Below are positions 6,656 through 14,642 of a DNA stretch of 34,162 nt, piece by piece. The DNA comes from Clostridia bacterium. GTDB lineage: Bacteria > Bacillota > Clostridia > Oscillospirales > CAG-272. Both the position numbers and the translations under genes were made by a program. The stretch is taken from positions 1-34,162 of the forward strand of contig JAFULU010000238.1 of the NCBI GenBank assembly GCA_017483125.1. Direction: 5' to 3'. The notes under the pieces were generated by a model. It did not search any database, was not told the origin of the DNA, and saw only the letters and a program-made list of their open reading frames with translations. How positions within the stretch are numbered: position 1 is the first letter of the stretch; every line of letters starts with the position of its first letter.

Positions 6656-8623
6656 TCAGGACTCCGGCGAGACGATGCCCTCACGGTAGGCGTCCAGCAG
6701 GGCGCGGAGATCCGCCATGCGCTCGATGATGCGCTTACCGTAGTCGGTGTCTCTGACCAGCATACGGTGAGGCATCATCTCAAAGATGACGTCGTCGGTG
6801 GCCAGGATGTCGCGGTTCTGACGGACGGCCGCCGTCTTGCCCTCGAAGGGGGAATGGGACACCAGGCGCAGGCCCTTGGAGGTGTAGATCAGGGTGTAGC
6901 CCGCGATGCCTGTGCGGTCGTGGTAGGCGCGGCAGAAGCCGCCATCGATGCGGATGTAGCGGCCCCTCGCCTTGACGGGAGGCTCCCCGATGGCGGCGCG
7001 GACGGGGACGTGGCCGTTGATGATGTGGCCCGTCTTTTCGTCCAGACCGAACTCCCGCAGGATGAAGGCGGCGGTCTCGTAGCTCTCCACCAGCTCGTAG
7101 TAGGGATTCTTGGTCTCGGTCCAGGTCTTGCGGTCCGCCACGAAATACCGCTCGAAGGTGGTCATCCTCTCCCGTCCGAAGAGGGGGGACTGGCGGCCGC
7201 ACCACAGGTAGTACATGAAGTCCAAAGCGTCCTGACTATGCTCGTAGAAGGCGGCGCGGGCGGTCTTGTCGCAGAAGTCCATGTAGGCGCGGCCCTTGCG
7301 GGTGACGCCGTCGAAGGAGGTCACCGCGTCGAACTGCCCGTCGGGGGTCATGGGAACACAGCCGTGGAACAGGAGGTTGCCGTTGCAGGTCTTGTAGAGG
7401 GCGCCGTCATTGTATAGGAACTCGATGTGCTTCCGCAGGGCCTTGCTGTGACGGAAGGCGTGGGTCAGGGAATCAATGAGGGACTGCTCGGCGTCGGTGA
7501 GGGCGTAGGGGTCGGCGGGGTCGATGGTGGGGAAATGGCCGTCGTTGAGGGGATAGGTCTCCCCGTTCAGGGTGATGGTATTGTTCTCGTAGTCGATCTT
7601 ATCCAGCACCAGCCGATCCTCCATACCGAACTCGGGATGGCGGCGGATGAGCTGACCCTCCAGCTTGAAGAGGATGATGGCGATGGCCTTGTGGGCCTTG
7701 GCCAGATTGTCCATGCTGTTCTTGACGTAGTAGGCGTCGTCGGGGTTGCGGGGCATGAACCAGGTGGAATCGCGGTAAGTCTCCTGGGCAAAGCCGATGA
7801 GGTCGCGGAGGGAGATGCCGTAGGTGTTCTCCACGATGGAGAGGGTGTTGTACTGGAGAGCCGAGTTCAGCACCGTGGCCACGCAGGCGGGAGAGCCCGC
7901 GGCGGCGCCCATCCAGACGATATCGTGATTGCCCCACTGGATATCCACGTGGTGATGCTCCCGGAGCATATCCAGGATGCGGTCGGCGTGGTTGCCTCGG
8001 TCGTAGATGTCACCCACCACGTGGAGGCGGTCCACCGCCATGCGCTTGATGAGGTTGCACAGGGCCACGATGAAGGCCTCGGACTGGCCTACCTCGATCA
8101 CCGTGTCGATGATGTTGCGGTAGTATTCCTGCTTATCGTGCTCCTCGCCCGAGGTGTGAAGCAGCTCGTCGATGATGTACTGGTAGTCGGCAGGCAGGGC
8201 CTCCCGCACCTTGGCGCGGGTGTACTTGGAGGCCACGGAACGGGCCAGATCCACCAGACGGTACAGGGTGATGCGGTACCACTCGGGGCCTACGACACCG
8301 CCTCCCCGCAGCTCCTCCATTTTCTCGGTGGGGTAGTAGATGAGGGTGCAGAGGGTGCGGCGGGACTCCTCGGACATGGTGCGGTAGAACAGGGTGTCCA
8401 CCTTCTCGCGGATGACTCCCGAGCAGTTGTTGAGGATATGCTCAAAGGCCTCGGCCTCGCCGTGGAGGTCGCTCATGAAATGCTCGGTGCCCTTGGGAAG
8501 ATTGGACAGGGCGTTGAGGTTCACCAGGGTGGCGCTGGCCAGAGCGATGGAGGGGTACTCGGCGGCAAGCAGGCGCAGGATCTTGAGCTGTTCTTTGGTG
8601 TGGGTGGTTTTGGGGTTGTCCAT
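6656..8623 (-). CDS. fbp: Fructose-1,6-bisphosphatase class III
   Basis: 655 residues, the usual size of the Firmicute class III enzyme, which hydrolyses fructose-1,6-bisphosphate to fructose-6-phosphate in gluconeogenesis in the cytoplasm. It belongs to the calcineurin-like metallophosphatases: 'MSDLHGE' near residue 49, 'VGDIYDRGNHADRI' near 205 and 'WGNHDIVWMGAAAG' near 230 supply the metal ligands. The C-terminal part keeps 'GHIINGHVPV' and 'RIDGGFCRAYHDRTGIAGYTLI'. The ATG at 8623 is preceded by GGAGG. The neighbours are not glycolytic genes. Element A begins 6 bases after its stop; no other terminator is seen there, so transcripts may run through the element into the 6317 gene. Confidence 0.93.
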   Translation of the reverse strand: MDNPKTTHTKEQLKILRLLAAEYPSIALASATLVNLNALSNLPKGTEHFMSDLHGEAEAFEHILNNCSGVIREKVDTLFYRTMSEESRRTLCTLIYYPTEKMEELRGGGVVGPEWYRITLYRLVDLARSVASKYTRAKVREALPADYQYIIDELLHTSGEEHDKQEYYRNIIDTVIEVGQSEAFIVALCNLIKRMAVDRLHVVGDIYDRGNHADRILDMLREHHHVDIQWGNHDIVWMGAAAGSPACVATVLNSALQYNTLSIVENTYGISLRDLIGFAQETYRDSTWFMPRNPDDAYYVKNSMDNLAKAHKAIAIILFKLEGQLIRRHPEFGMEDRLVLDKIDYENNTITLNGETYPLNDGHFPTIDPADPYALTDAEQSLIDSLTHAFRHSKALRKHIEFLYNDGALYKTCNGNLLFHGCVPMTPDGQFDAVTSFDGVTRKGRAYMDFCDKTARAAFYEHSQDALDFMYYLWCGRQSPLFGRERMTTFERYFVADRKTWTETKNPYYELVESYETAAFILREFGLDEKTGHIINGHVPVRAAIGEPPVKARGRYIRIDGGFCRAYHDRTGIAGYTLIYTSKGLRLVSHSPFEGKTAAVRQNRDILATDDVIFEMMPHRMLVRDTDYGKRIIERMADLRALLDAYREGIVSPES

Positions 8624-8701
8624 GGGTTCCTCCGTTTATGTAAGAGTGGGGGGGAGATGTAAGATACAAGATATGCGGAGAATGGCGGGGTATGCCCGAT
8701 A

Positions 8702-8816
8702 AGCCTCCCACTCCGGGGGAGGTGGCGCGCCCGCAAGGGCGTGACGGAGAGGGTGTTTGACTTGGATTTACCCTCTCAGTCGCCTGCGGCGACAGCTCTC
8801 CCAAAGGGAGAGCCTT
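8702..8816. repeat. Composite palindromic repeat of a common Clostridia type
   Basis: Two halves face each other. Left: hairpins CCTCCC/GGGAGG (8704-8722) and CGCCC-GCAA-GGGCG (8728-8741), then a GAGAGGGT motif. Right: ACCCTCTC (8770), GTCGCC-TGC-GGCGAC (8779-8793) and GCTCTCCC-AAA-GGGAGAGC (8795-8813) followed by TTTTCT. From memory, similar repeats are frequent in Oscillospiraceae genomes. It fills the gap between the 10003-8840 gene and fbp, and the last hairpin would act as a plus-strand terminator. Confidence 0.7.
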
Positions 8817-8839
8817 TTCTGCCCGTGCGCCCCTTCGGG

Positions 8840-10003
8840 TCATTTTTCATACCACGCGAGGTTATAGATCCGTCCTCTCTCCACGGTAACGTGGTCGCGG
8901 ACGATCTCCTCGATGGCCTCGCGGATGTGGTACACGGCGTCCCGCTCGGAGGCCGACCACATGGAGGTCAGGTTGTGGTGACCAAGACCCTTGGTGAAGA
9001 CGGTGGTGGTCTCCCCGTCAAAGCCCGAAAATTCCTCGGGATTCCAGGTGGGGATGTTGTCAAAATCCCAGACGTCCAGCAGGGTCGTGAGCTTTTGCAC
9101 CTCGATCACCGACAGCTTGATCTCCTCCTTCTGCCAGACGGCGTAGCGGGGGTGGACGTCGGTGTTGAAGTGGGTGAAGAACAGGATACCCGTACCGTCG
9201 GTGAAGACGTAGATGTCATAGAAGTAGGCACCGTGATGGACGGTGTAGTCCTCGCTCTCGGGGTCTCCCTCCTCGGTGTCGAAGGACACGCTCTGGATGC
9301 AGCGGATGGCACCGTCAACTTCCTTGTGCCGTCCCTGCGCGTACAGATCACAGTAGAAATCCGACGTGAAGGGATCGGTGGGGATCCCCGCTCTGGAGCA
9401 GTCCTCACCGTAGAATTCCCACTGCAAATTATTCCGCCGCTCGATCTCCTCGGGGGAGTAGTAGTCCAGATAGCAGTCGGCGGGGAGGGCATCGCCCAGG
9501 ATCGCGGCGGGGAAGTCCTGCTCGTACACGGTGCCCTTCCACCCCTCGACCCAGCGCGCGTCATAGGTCTCGTTCAGCCCGCTGTAGAGATCCTTATTCC
9601 AGTACAGCACGCCGTCCTTCATGTACAGGGACATATAGAAAAGTCTGTTGTCGGGGAGGGAGTAGACCGTGTAGTAGGTGTCCTGCCCGTCCTCGGTGTA
9701 GTGGCGGACGATCTTATTGCCAAAGAGCTTCGCGATGGAGCTGTAGGTGTACTCATGCTCGCTATCCTCCAGCCAAAAGCATCGCCACGCAATCGTATCG
9801 GAGTATTCGCGCCCCTCATACTCGTATTCGTAGTAGCGAACGGTGGATTCATCGTACACAAAGGGCGTCTCGTTGTCGATGACGATCTCATCCCCCCTGA
9901 CGAAATCGGCGGGAAGCTTGTTTTGGCCCGAGCAAGCGGGCAGACACAGCAGGGCGGACAGGGTCATGAGCAGGGCCAGGGTCAGGCATAGGATTCGTTT
10001 CAT
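8840..10003 (-). CDS. Lipoprotein of unknown function
   Basis: 387 residues. The N-terminus 'MKRILCLTLALLMTLSALL' ends in 'LPAC', a lipobox near residue 24, so it is an extracytoplasmic lipoprotein. The rest is rich in aromatic and acidic residues ('VRYYEYEYEGREYSD', 'AYFYDIYVFTDGTGILFF') and looks beta-rich. I see no enzyme motif and do not recognise the family. The ATG at 10003 has AGGAG eight bases upstream. It lies 91 bases downstream of the NodB-like gene, on the same strand, and may be read from the same transcript; no convincing promoter is visible in the gap. Confidence 0.7.
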   Translation of the reverse strand: MKRILCLTLALLMTLSALLCLPACSGQNKLPADFVRGDEIVIDNETPFVYDESTVRYYEYEYEGREYSDTIAWRCFWLEDSEHEYTYSSIAKLFGNKIVRHYTEDGQDTYYTVYSLPDNRLFYMSLYMKDGVLYWNKDLYSGLNETYDARWVEGWKGTVYEQDFPAAILGDALPADCYLDYYSPEEIERRNNLQWEFYGEDCSRAGIPTDPFTSDFYCDLYAQGRHKEVDGAIRCIQSVSFDTEEGDPESEDYTVHHGAYFYDIYVFTDGTGILFFTHFNTDVHPRYAVWQKEEIKLSVIEVQKLTTLLDVWDFDNIPTWNPEEFSGFDGETTTVFTKGLGHHNLTSMWSASERDAVYHIREAIEEIVRDHVTVERGRIYNLAWYEK

Positions 10004-10094
10004 AGCAGTTCTCCTTTTTTCAAAGTGGGGCCTCTACTCTATAAGACACCGAAAAACCGAAAACCTTACACCCTTTCCGGAAAATTCACAATAA

Positions 10095-11126
10095 TTATTC
10101 CTTCCAGGCCGGAATCTCGTCCTTGAAGAGCTGATAGAACTCGGCGTTGGTCACAAGGACAATGGAGTCGTCGGTTTCGGCGGCCTCGGCGATGGTCTTG
10201 ATCATGGTCTCGAACTTATCCCAGGTGTTGAAGATGTCCAGCTCGTAGCCGTGGCCCCAGACGTAGAACAGCATATCCTCGGTGCAGTCGGCGGCGATGA
10301 ACTCGTTCAGCAGGGTCAGGGAATCGGCGTCGCTGAAGCCGCAGGTGGGGTACCAGGTCATGAAGTACTGAGGCAGGGAGAACTTGCCCAAGCCCATCTG
10401 GGTGTTGCGGGTGGTGCAACTGCCGTAGCGGACGCCCGTGGTCTCCAGGATGGTGGTGATGTTGCCCTCGTTCCACTCGGTGTCGCCCCCGGGCCAGGCC
10501 ATGCCGATGGGCTTATAGCCGAAGATCTTCTCAATGTTCTCGGCGTCGTTCTTGACCTCGCGGGTGCCCTGACGCTCGGACAGGTTCTTGAGGGAGGGGT
10601 GGGTGCGGGTGTGGCACTCCACGTCAAAGCCGTCGTAGATGCCCGACTCCAGCTCGGCGCGGGTGTAGCGGATGTGGGTGACGTCGGGGCGGTTGAAGGC
10701 CTGACCGACCCAAGCCCAATTGGCGCCGTACAGGCCGGTATTGATGTAGAAGGTACAGCAGTCCACGCCGTACTTTCTCATGATCTCCATCATGCGGGCA
10801 TCCTGGGTGATGCCGTCGTCCATGCGGATGGTGATGTACTTCTTGGGGGTGCCGTCACGGACAACGCCGTGATCCAGTCCCGCCTCGGGGGCCTCGGTGA
10901 CTTCCTCGGTGGTCACTTCTTCGGTAGTTTCTTCCACGATGGTTTCCTCCTCTGTGGGTGCTTCGGTGGGGGCTTCGGTGGGTTCCTCAGTAGGAGCCTC
11001 GGTGGGAGCGGGGGTGTCCTCGGCGGTGGTGTTGGGGGTGTCGGCGGGATCGCAGGCGGTCATGCACAGGGCGGTCAGGGCGGCGATCACGCAGAAGGCC
11101 AGGATGAGCGTCAGATACTTTTTCAT
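10095..11126 (-). CDS. NodB-type polysaccharide deacetylase-like lipoprotein
   Basis: 343 residues from the ATG at 11126, which has GTGAGG upstream; an in-frame GTG at 11138 is part of that ribosome site. Signal peptide, then 'MTAC' lipobox near residue 25, then a Glu/Thr/Pro linker ('TEAPTEEPTEAPTEAPTEE') to about residue 80. The catalytic domain has 'ITIRMDDGITQDARMMEIMR' (first motif, two aspartates kept though TFDDG is altered), 'DVECHTRTHPSL' (His-x3-His metal site), 'MAWPGGD' and 'YVWGHGYEL' (distal histidine). The family removes acetyl groups from surface glycans. It follows the VOC gene by 27 bases, so they are probably co-transcribed. Confidence 0.8.
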   Translation of the reverse strand: MKKYLTLILAFCVIAALTALCMTACDPADTPNTTAEDTPAPTEAPTEEPTEAPTEAPTEEETIVEETTEEVTTEEVTEAPEAGLDHGVVRDGTPKKYITIRMDDGITQDARMMEIMRKYGVDCCTFYINTGLYGANWAWVGQAFNRPDVTHIRYTRAELESGIYDGFDVECHTRTHPSLKNLSERQGTREVKNDAENIEKIFGYKPIGMAWPGGDTEWNEGNITTILETTGVRYGSCTTRNTQMGLGKFSLPQYFMTWYPTCGFSDADSLTLLNEFIAADCTEDMLFYVWGHGYELDIFNTWDKFETMIKTIAEAAETDDSIVLVTNAEFYQLFKDEIPAWKE

Positions 11127-11153
11127 GGTAAACCTCACTTATTTTTGGGTGGA

Positions 11154-11588
11154 TCAGATGGTCTTGACCACAGTCTTGAAGAACTCCAGCTCCTCCCCCG
11201 AGGGGCCCTTGACGAAGGCGACGCGGAGGGTCAGGCGCAGGGGATGGGAGTCCAGGGGCACCTCGTAGGGGGGCTTGACCGAGGTAGCGCCCGCCTCCAG
11301 GGCGATGCGGTAGGCCTCGTCCACGTTCTGGGCGGAGAAGGCGAAGTGCAGGAAGGGGTTACCGTCCTCCAGACCCGCCACCTTGTCGGTGTTCAGATCG
11401 GGCTTGGCAAAGAGCTCCACCAGGGAGCCGTCCCCCATGTCGAGGAGGGCGATGCGGGTGTCTCCCGTCCCCCACTGGGTGTAGACGGTGAGGCCGAGAG
11501 CCTTGTAGAAGGCCAGAGACTTGTCGAAGTCCTTGGCGGCGATGGCCATGTGGGCGTAGCCCAGGCCCTTGATGACGTTGTTGGACAT
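11154..11588 (-). CDS. VOC (glyoxalase/bleomycin resistance/dioxygenase) superfamily protein
   Basis: 144 residues from the ATG at 11588, preceded by AAAGGAG; the frame stays open upstream into element B, but that extension has no ribosome site. The VOC fold is clear: 'GLGYAHMAIAAKDFDKSLAFYKALGLTV' at the N-terminus, then 'LVELFA', 'FLHFAF' and 'GEELEFF'. These place His, Glu, His and Glu in the positions of the metal ligands of glyoxalase I-like proteins. The substrate cannot be told. It is cytoplasmic and lies between element B and the deacetylase gene; the left end of element B touches its ribosome site. Confidence 0.85.
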   Translation of the reverse strand: MSNNVIKGLGYAHMAIAAKDFDKSLAFYKALGLTVYTQWGTGDTRIALLDMGDGSLVELFAKPDLNTDKVAGLEDGNPFLHFAFSAQNVDEAYRIALEAGATSVKPPYEVPLDSHPLRLTLRVAFVKGPSGEELEFFKTVVKTI

Positions 11589-11604
11589 GGTGATATCTCC
11601 TTTC

Positions 11605-11863
11605 AGATTTGGGATTATCGGGGGAATCACGCGCCTGTAAGGGCGCATATCGAGCCGTCTTACGGCATATCGAACCGCGAAGGCTTCAGCCGAGCGGTAT
11701 ATCGAGCACCCTTCAGGGTGCATATCGACAAAAAGTAATCAGTCGATATACGCCTTACGGCGTTCGATATGTGTGGCATTTCATGCCGCACTCGATATTC
11801 CGCACGGGCTTCGTCCGAGGCGGATCGATATGCCCCCTTCGGGGGCGAGACGGCCTTTCGGCC
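11605..11863. repeat. Element B: 4+4 heptamer array with variable hairpins
   Basis: ATATCGA occurs at 11647, 11667, 11699 and 11722; its complement TCGATAT at 11743, 11764, 11792 and 11825. Between them are different palindromes: GCCGT-CTT-ACGGC (11654), a nested ACCGC...GCGGT with inner GGCT/AGCC (11674), GCACCC-TTCA-GGGTGC (11706), ACGCC-TTAC-GGCGT (11750), GTGTGGCAT-TTC-ATGCCGCAC (11771), TCCGC...GCGGA (11799) and GCCCCC-TTC-GGGGGC (11832). GCGCC/GGCGC (11631) and GGCC-TTTC-GGCC (11852) flank the series. The left end AGATTTGGGATTATCG (11605-11620) matches the end of element A at 14 of 16 bases. The right end runs into the stop codon of the 13209-11863 gene. Confidence 0.8.
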
Positions 11864-13209
11864 TAAAACACCACCTTCTGCCGCAGAGCGACCGCCACGG
11901 CATCGGGGGTCTTGTAATACTTGATCAGGGGCAACAGCTTATGCCCGTCGGCCTCGGTGACCGCCTCGGGGAGCTTCCAGCCCGACTCGGCCTCCACGGC
12001 GGGATCAATGGTGGGCTCGGCCAGCAGGATATCCCCGCTCATGTAGCGGCCGAATCCGTCGCGGGTGGGAATGAGGTTCCCCTCCCCGTCCTCGTCGGTC
12101 TCATACCACAAGAGATCGGTATGGGCGGAGATGAACCACAGACCCTCGGCAAGGCGCATGGTACAGCAGAAGGGAGCCTCGTAGCCCGTCATGTACTGGT
12201 CGGTGACACCGGGGAAATCCCCATAGGGGAGATACACCACCGAATCCGTCCCCGCGCCGCCGTTGGGACGCTGGGCGGTGGCCAGGCCGTTGTGGTAGAT
12301 GCGGGCGGCCATTTGGCGGTAGGGCTCCTCTCCCGTGATCTCGTAGAGGGTGAGAGCCACCATGACCGAATCCACGATGGCGCAAGGCTCGGTCCAGGTG
12401 TTGGGTCGGCCCCACCAGTTGAGGTTCTGGTAGGTGAGATCCATACCGCCCCCCACGGTGTAGAGGTCGTAGATGCCCTTGGCGCGGGCCAGGTAGGACT
12501 CGTCAAGAGTCTCGCTATACATACGGAGCATACCGCGGGCGGCGGTGAGGGTGCAGTGGGTCTGGGCGCGGAGGGTGACCTTGTCAATGGCGGAGTAGAC
12601 CTCGATCATCTCGTCCAACAGGGATTTCACCCGCTCGTCCTTTGTGATCTTGTAGACGTGGGACAATCCGTCGATGGCCATGAAGGCACAGCCCACGTCG
12701 GTGGAAAGCTGCCAGCCCTCCAGCAGGGTGGCGGAGTGACCGCTGACGCCCCCCTCGTTGAGGTGCTTGGGGTCGCGGTGGATGGGGTAAGTACGGTAAC
12801 GCCCCGCCGTGGGGAGGAAGAGATGCTCGGTGACCGACTTCAGCGCGGTCAGGGAGAACTCGTCCCCGAACTGCTCGTAGTGCTCGCAGAGTCCCCGCAG
12901 ATACCAGGAATGGCCCGAGAGCTGCTGCTCGTGGATCACGGGATCCTGCTTGGGGTCGAAGTAGAGGTGCTCGTTGGTGTATGTCGGGAGGGACTCCATC
13001 AGGGCCTCCATGCAGGGGTTACGCTTCCCCGTCATCTTGTAGTGGCTGACGAAGGCCAGAAGGGCGCGGCCCTCCTTATCTCCGGGCCAGTCGGCGCAGT
13101 ACTCCTGAAAGACGGCAGGCATCTGGTAGTAGTCCCCCAGGAGTCGGTCGTAGGAGCGGGCAATGCGCTCGTCCAACTCGGTCTGATCGAATGTATGCTT
13201 GACCAACAT
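11863..13209 (-). CDS. GH127-like (beta-L-arabinofuranosidase family) protein, short form
   Basis: 448 residues, no signal peptide, start at 13209 with AGGAG upstream. It is an alpha/alpha-barrel protein: 'SGHSWYLRGL', 'SGHSATLLEGW' and 'AIVDSVMVALTLYEITGEEPYRQMAARIYHNGL' (split here only by position, residues about 277-308). The zinc site of GH127 is kept: Glu-x-Cys in 'NTWTEPCAIVD' (about E274, C276) and Cys-Cys in 'PFCCTMRLAEGL' (about 348-349), where one cysteine is the nucleophile in characterised members. The usual C-terminal beta-sandwich is absent, since typical proteins have about 600-650 residues. I could not place the acid/base glutamate. The stop codon lies within the last hairpin of element B, so truncation by that element is possible. 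Activity on arabinofuranosides is inference. Confidence 0.65.
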   Translation of the reverse strand: MLVKHTFDQTELDERIARSYDRLLGDYYQMPAVFQEYCADWPGDKEGRALLAFVSHYKMTGKRNPCMEALMESLPTYTNEHLYFDPKQDPVIHEQQLSGHSWYLRGLCEHYEQFGDEFSLTALKSVTEHLFLPTAGRYRTYPIHRDPKHLNEGGVSGHSATLLEGWQLSTDVGCAFMAIDGLSHVYKITKDERVKSLLDEMIEVYSAIDKVTLRAQTHCTLTAARGMLRMYSETLDESYLARAKGIYDLYTVGGGMDLTYQNLNWWGRPNTWTEPCAIVDSVMVALTLYEITGEEPYRQMAARIYHNGLATAQRPNGGAGTDSVVYLPYGDFPGVTDQYMTGYEAPFCCTMRLAEGLWFISAHTDLLWYETDEDGEGNLIPTRDGFGRYMSGDILLAEPTIDPAVEAESGWKLPEAVTEADGHKLLPLIKYYKTPDAVAVALRQKVVF

Positions 13210-13251
13210 ATGTATGATCTCCTATTTATTTGTTAAAGGTTTTTGGAGATT

Positions 13252-13283
13252 CCTAAGAACCTTTTTGCAAAAAGGTTCTTAGG
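13252..13283. terminator. Perfect 32-bp palindrome, likely terminator downstream of the serine hydrolase
   Basis: CCTAAGAACCTTTTTG meets its exact reverse complement, giving 16-bp arms with no loop. It lies 19 bases past the stop at 13303 (minus). A T-run is inside the stem rather than after it, so termination is plausible but not textbook. The next gene starts at 13209 and has no visible promoter of its own. Confidence 0.5.
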
Positions 13284-13302
13284 CCGCCGGAGGCCGTTCT
13301 CC

Positions 13303-14469
13303 TCATTCCAGGCAGGCGTAGACGTCCTGCTCGAAGTGGATGGAGGTCTGGGAGCCCGCGCCGCCGTCGTAGCGGGAGTTCTTCATGTAGACCGCGGTGA
13401 TCTTGTTGACGGGATCCACCCAGAAGTGGGAGCCGTAGGCGCCGCTCCAGCCGAAGGTGGTCACGGGGAGCCAATGGCGCTCGTCGGTGATGACCCGCAC
13501 ACCCAGGCCCCAGCGCTCCCAGGCAGGCATGACCTCAAAGGGAACCCAGGGGGTGCCCATCTCGCGGATCAAGTCCTCGGGAACCAGCTGAGTGCCGTCG
13601 GGGAGTCTGCCGCCGTTCACCAGCATCTCGGCGAATTTGACGTAATCGGGGAGGGTGGAGCACAGCCCCGCGCCCCCCGAGAACCACGTCAGGGGGAAGT
13701 TCTCAAAAATACAGCCGGGCTGGGTGGCCCCGTCCTCGCTGACTCCAACGCCATCCTCCTCACGGCGGTTGTGTATGATGATGAAGCGGCTCCACTGATC
13801 CTCGGAGGGGGTGAAGGTGGTGTCCTTCATGCCCAGAGGCCGGAAAATTTCCTTGGTGACGAACTCATCGTAGGGCATCCCCGAGGTCAGCTCCACCAGG
13901 CGGGCGCAGACGTCAAAGGCGGCGGTGGCACTGTACATCTGGGCCTCGGTGGGCTGGAAATCCAGCTTGAGGGTAGAGAAGTAGTTCACCACGTGCTCCA
14001 GATCCTGTCTGTCCGCCTCGGTGCCCAGACCCTGTCGGTTGCCCAGCTCCCCTGCGTGGAGGCCGTTCTGGTGGGACAGAAGGATGCGGGGAGTCAGTAG
14101 ACGCTTGGCGGGCTCCTTGGCCACCACTTGGTCGTCCTTCAATTCACCCACCCACATATCCGCAAACTGCGGGAGCAGGTCGGTGACGGGCTGATCCAGG
14201 CCCAGCTTGCCGCGGCTGACCTGAATGAGGACGGCGATGGCGGTGATGGGCTTGGTCATGGAGGCCAGACGGAAGATGGTGCCGTCTCCGTTCTCGGCGG
14301 TCAGGGGGATATCCTGCCCGTAGCTCCACTTGCCGCTGTAGGCCTTATAGATCTCTTTCCCGTCCTGCATGACGCAAAGACCCGTACCGCCGATGCGGCC
14401 GTCGGCCATGTCCTCGGCGGTGCGCTTGGCGAGCATTTCGGTCAGCTTCTCTCGATTCAGATATTTCAT
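13303..14469 (-). CDS. Serine hydrolase, beta-lactamase class C/EstB-like family
   Basis: 388 residues from the ATG at 14469 (GGAG six bases upstream); an upstream extension would read through the ribosome site. No signal peptide, so cytoplasmic. The nucleophile motif Ser-x-x-Lys is 'LASMTKPITAIAVL' near residue 80; the second-motif tyrosine is in 'QMYSATAAFDV' near 190; the third region 'GWSGAYGSHFWVDP' near 355 replaces the K-T-G box, as in EstB-type esterases. Known relatives include esterases, DD-peptidases and transesterases; the sequence does not point to antibiotic resistance. It has its own consensus promoter and lies upstream of the GH127-like gene. Confidence 0.85.
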   Translation of the reverse strand: MKYLNREKLTEMLAKRTAEDMADGRIGGTGLCVMQDGKEIYKAYSGKWSYGQDIPLTAENGDGTIFRLASMTKPITAIAVLIQVSRGKLGLDQPVTDLLPQFADMWVGELKDDQVVAKEPAKRLLTPRILLSHQNGLHAGELGNRQGLGTEADRQDLEHVVNYFSTLKLDFQPTEAQMYSATAAFDVCARLVELTSGMPYDEFVTKEIFRPLGMKDTTFTPSEDQWSRFIIIHNRREEDGVGVSEDGATQPGCIFENFPLTWFSGGAGLCSTLPDYVKFAEMLVNGGRLPDGTQLVPEDLIREMGTPWVPFEVMPAWERWGLGVRVITDERHWLPVTTFGWSGAYGSHFWVDPVNKITAVYMKNSRYDGGAGSQTSIHFEQDVYACLE

Positions 14470-14517
14470 GGCGATCTCCTTTCGATCTCCCAAAAATCCC
14501 TACACGGGTACAGTTTA

Positions 14518-14546
14518 ATTGTATCACAAAAGCTTTACTTTGTCAA
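14518..14546 (-). promoter_or_regulatory. Sigma-A promoter of the serine hydrolase gene
   Basis: On the minus strand TTGACA (14541-14546), a 17-bp spacer and TACAAT (14518-14523). The predicted start is about 45 bases before the ATG at 14469. Confidence 0.85.
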
Positions 14547-14581
14547 TGGAATATGGGCATAATGCCCCGAAAGTCCGCAAT

Positions 14582-14615
14582 AAAAAAGAAACGGACTCCC
14601 GAGGGAATCCGTTTC
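14582..14615 (-). terminator. Terminator of the first solute-binding protein gene
   Basis: Stem GAAACGGA.TCCC with GGGA.TCCGTTTC (14588-14615, one mismatch), followed on the minus strand by TTTTTT (14582-14587). It lies 27 bases past the stop at 14643. Confidence 0.85.
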
Positions 14616-14642
14616 GGTTGGGTTGGATCGTGTCTCTGCCGA

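Noticed and set aside
11589..11723. N-terminal extension of the VOC protein into element B
   Set aside because: AAAGGAG selects the ATG at 11588, and the extension only translates hairpin DNA.
6353..11863. Elements A and B as CRISPR arrays
   Set aside because: The constant unit is only 7 bp, flips orientation mid-array, the variable parts are palindromes of 9-26 bp, and no cas genes are present.
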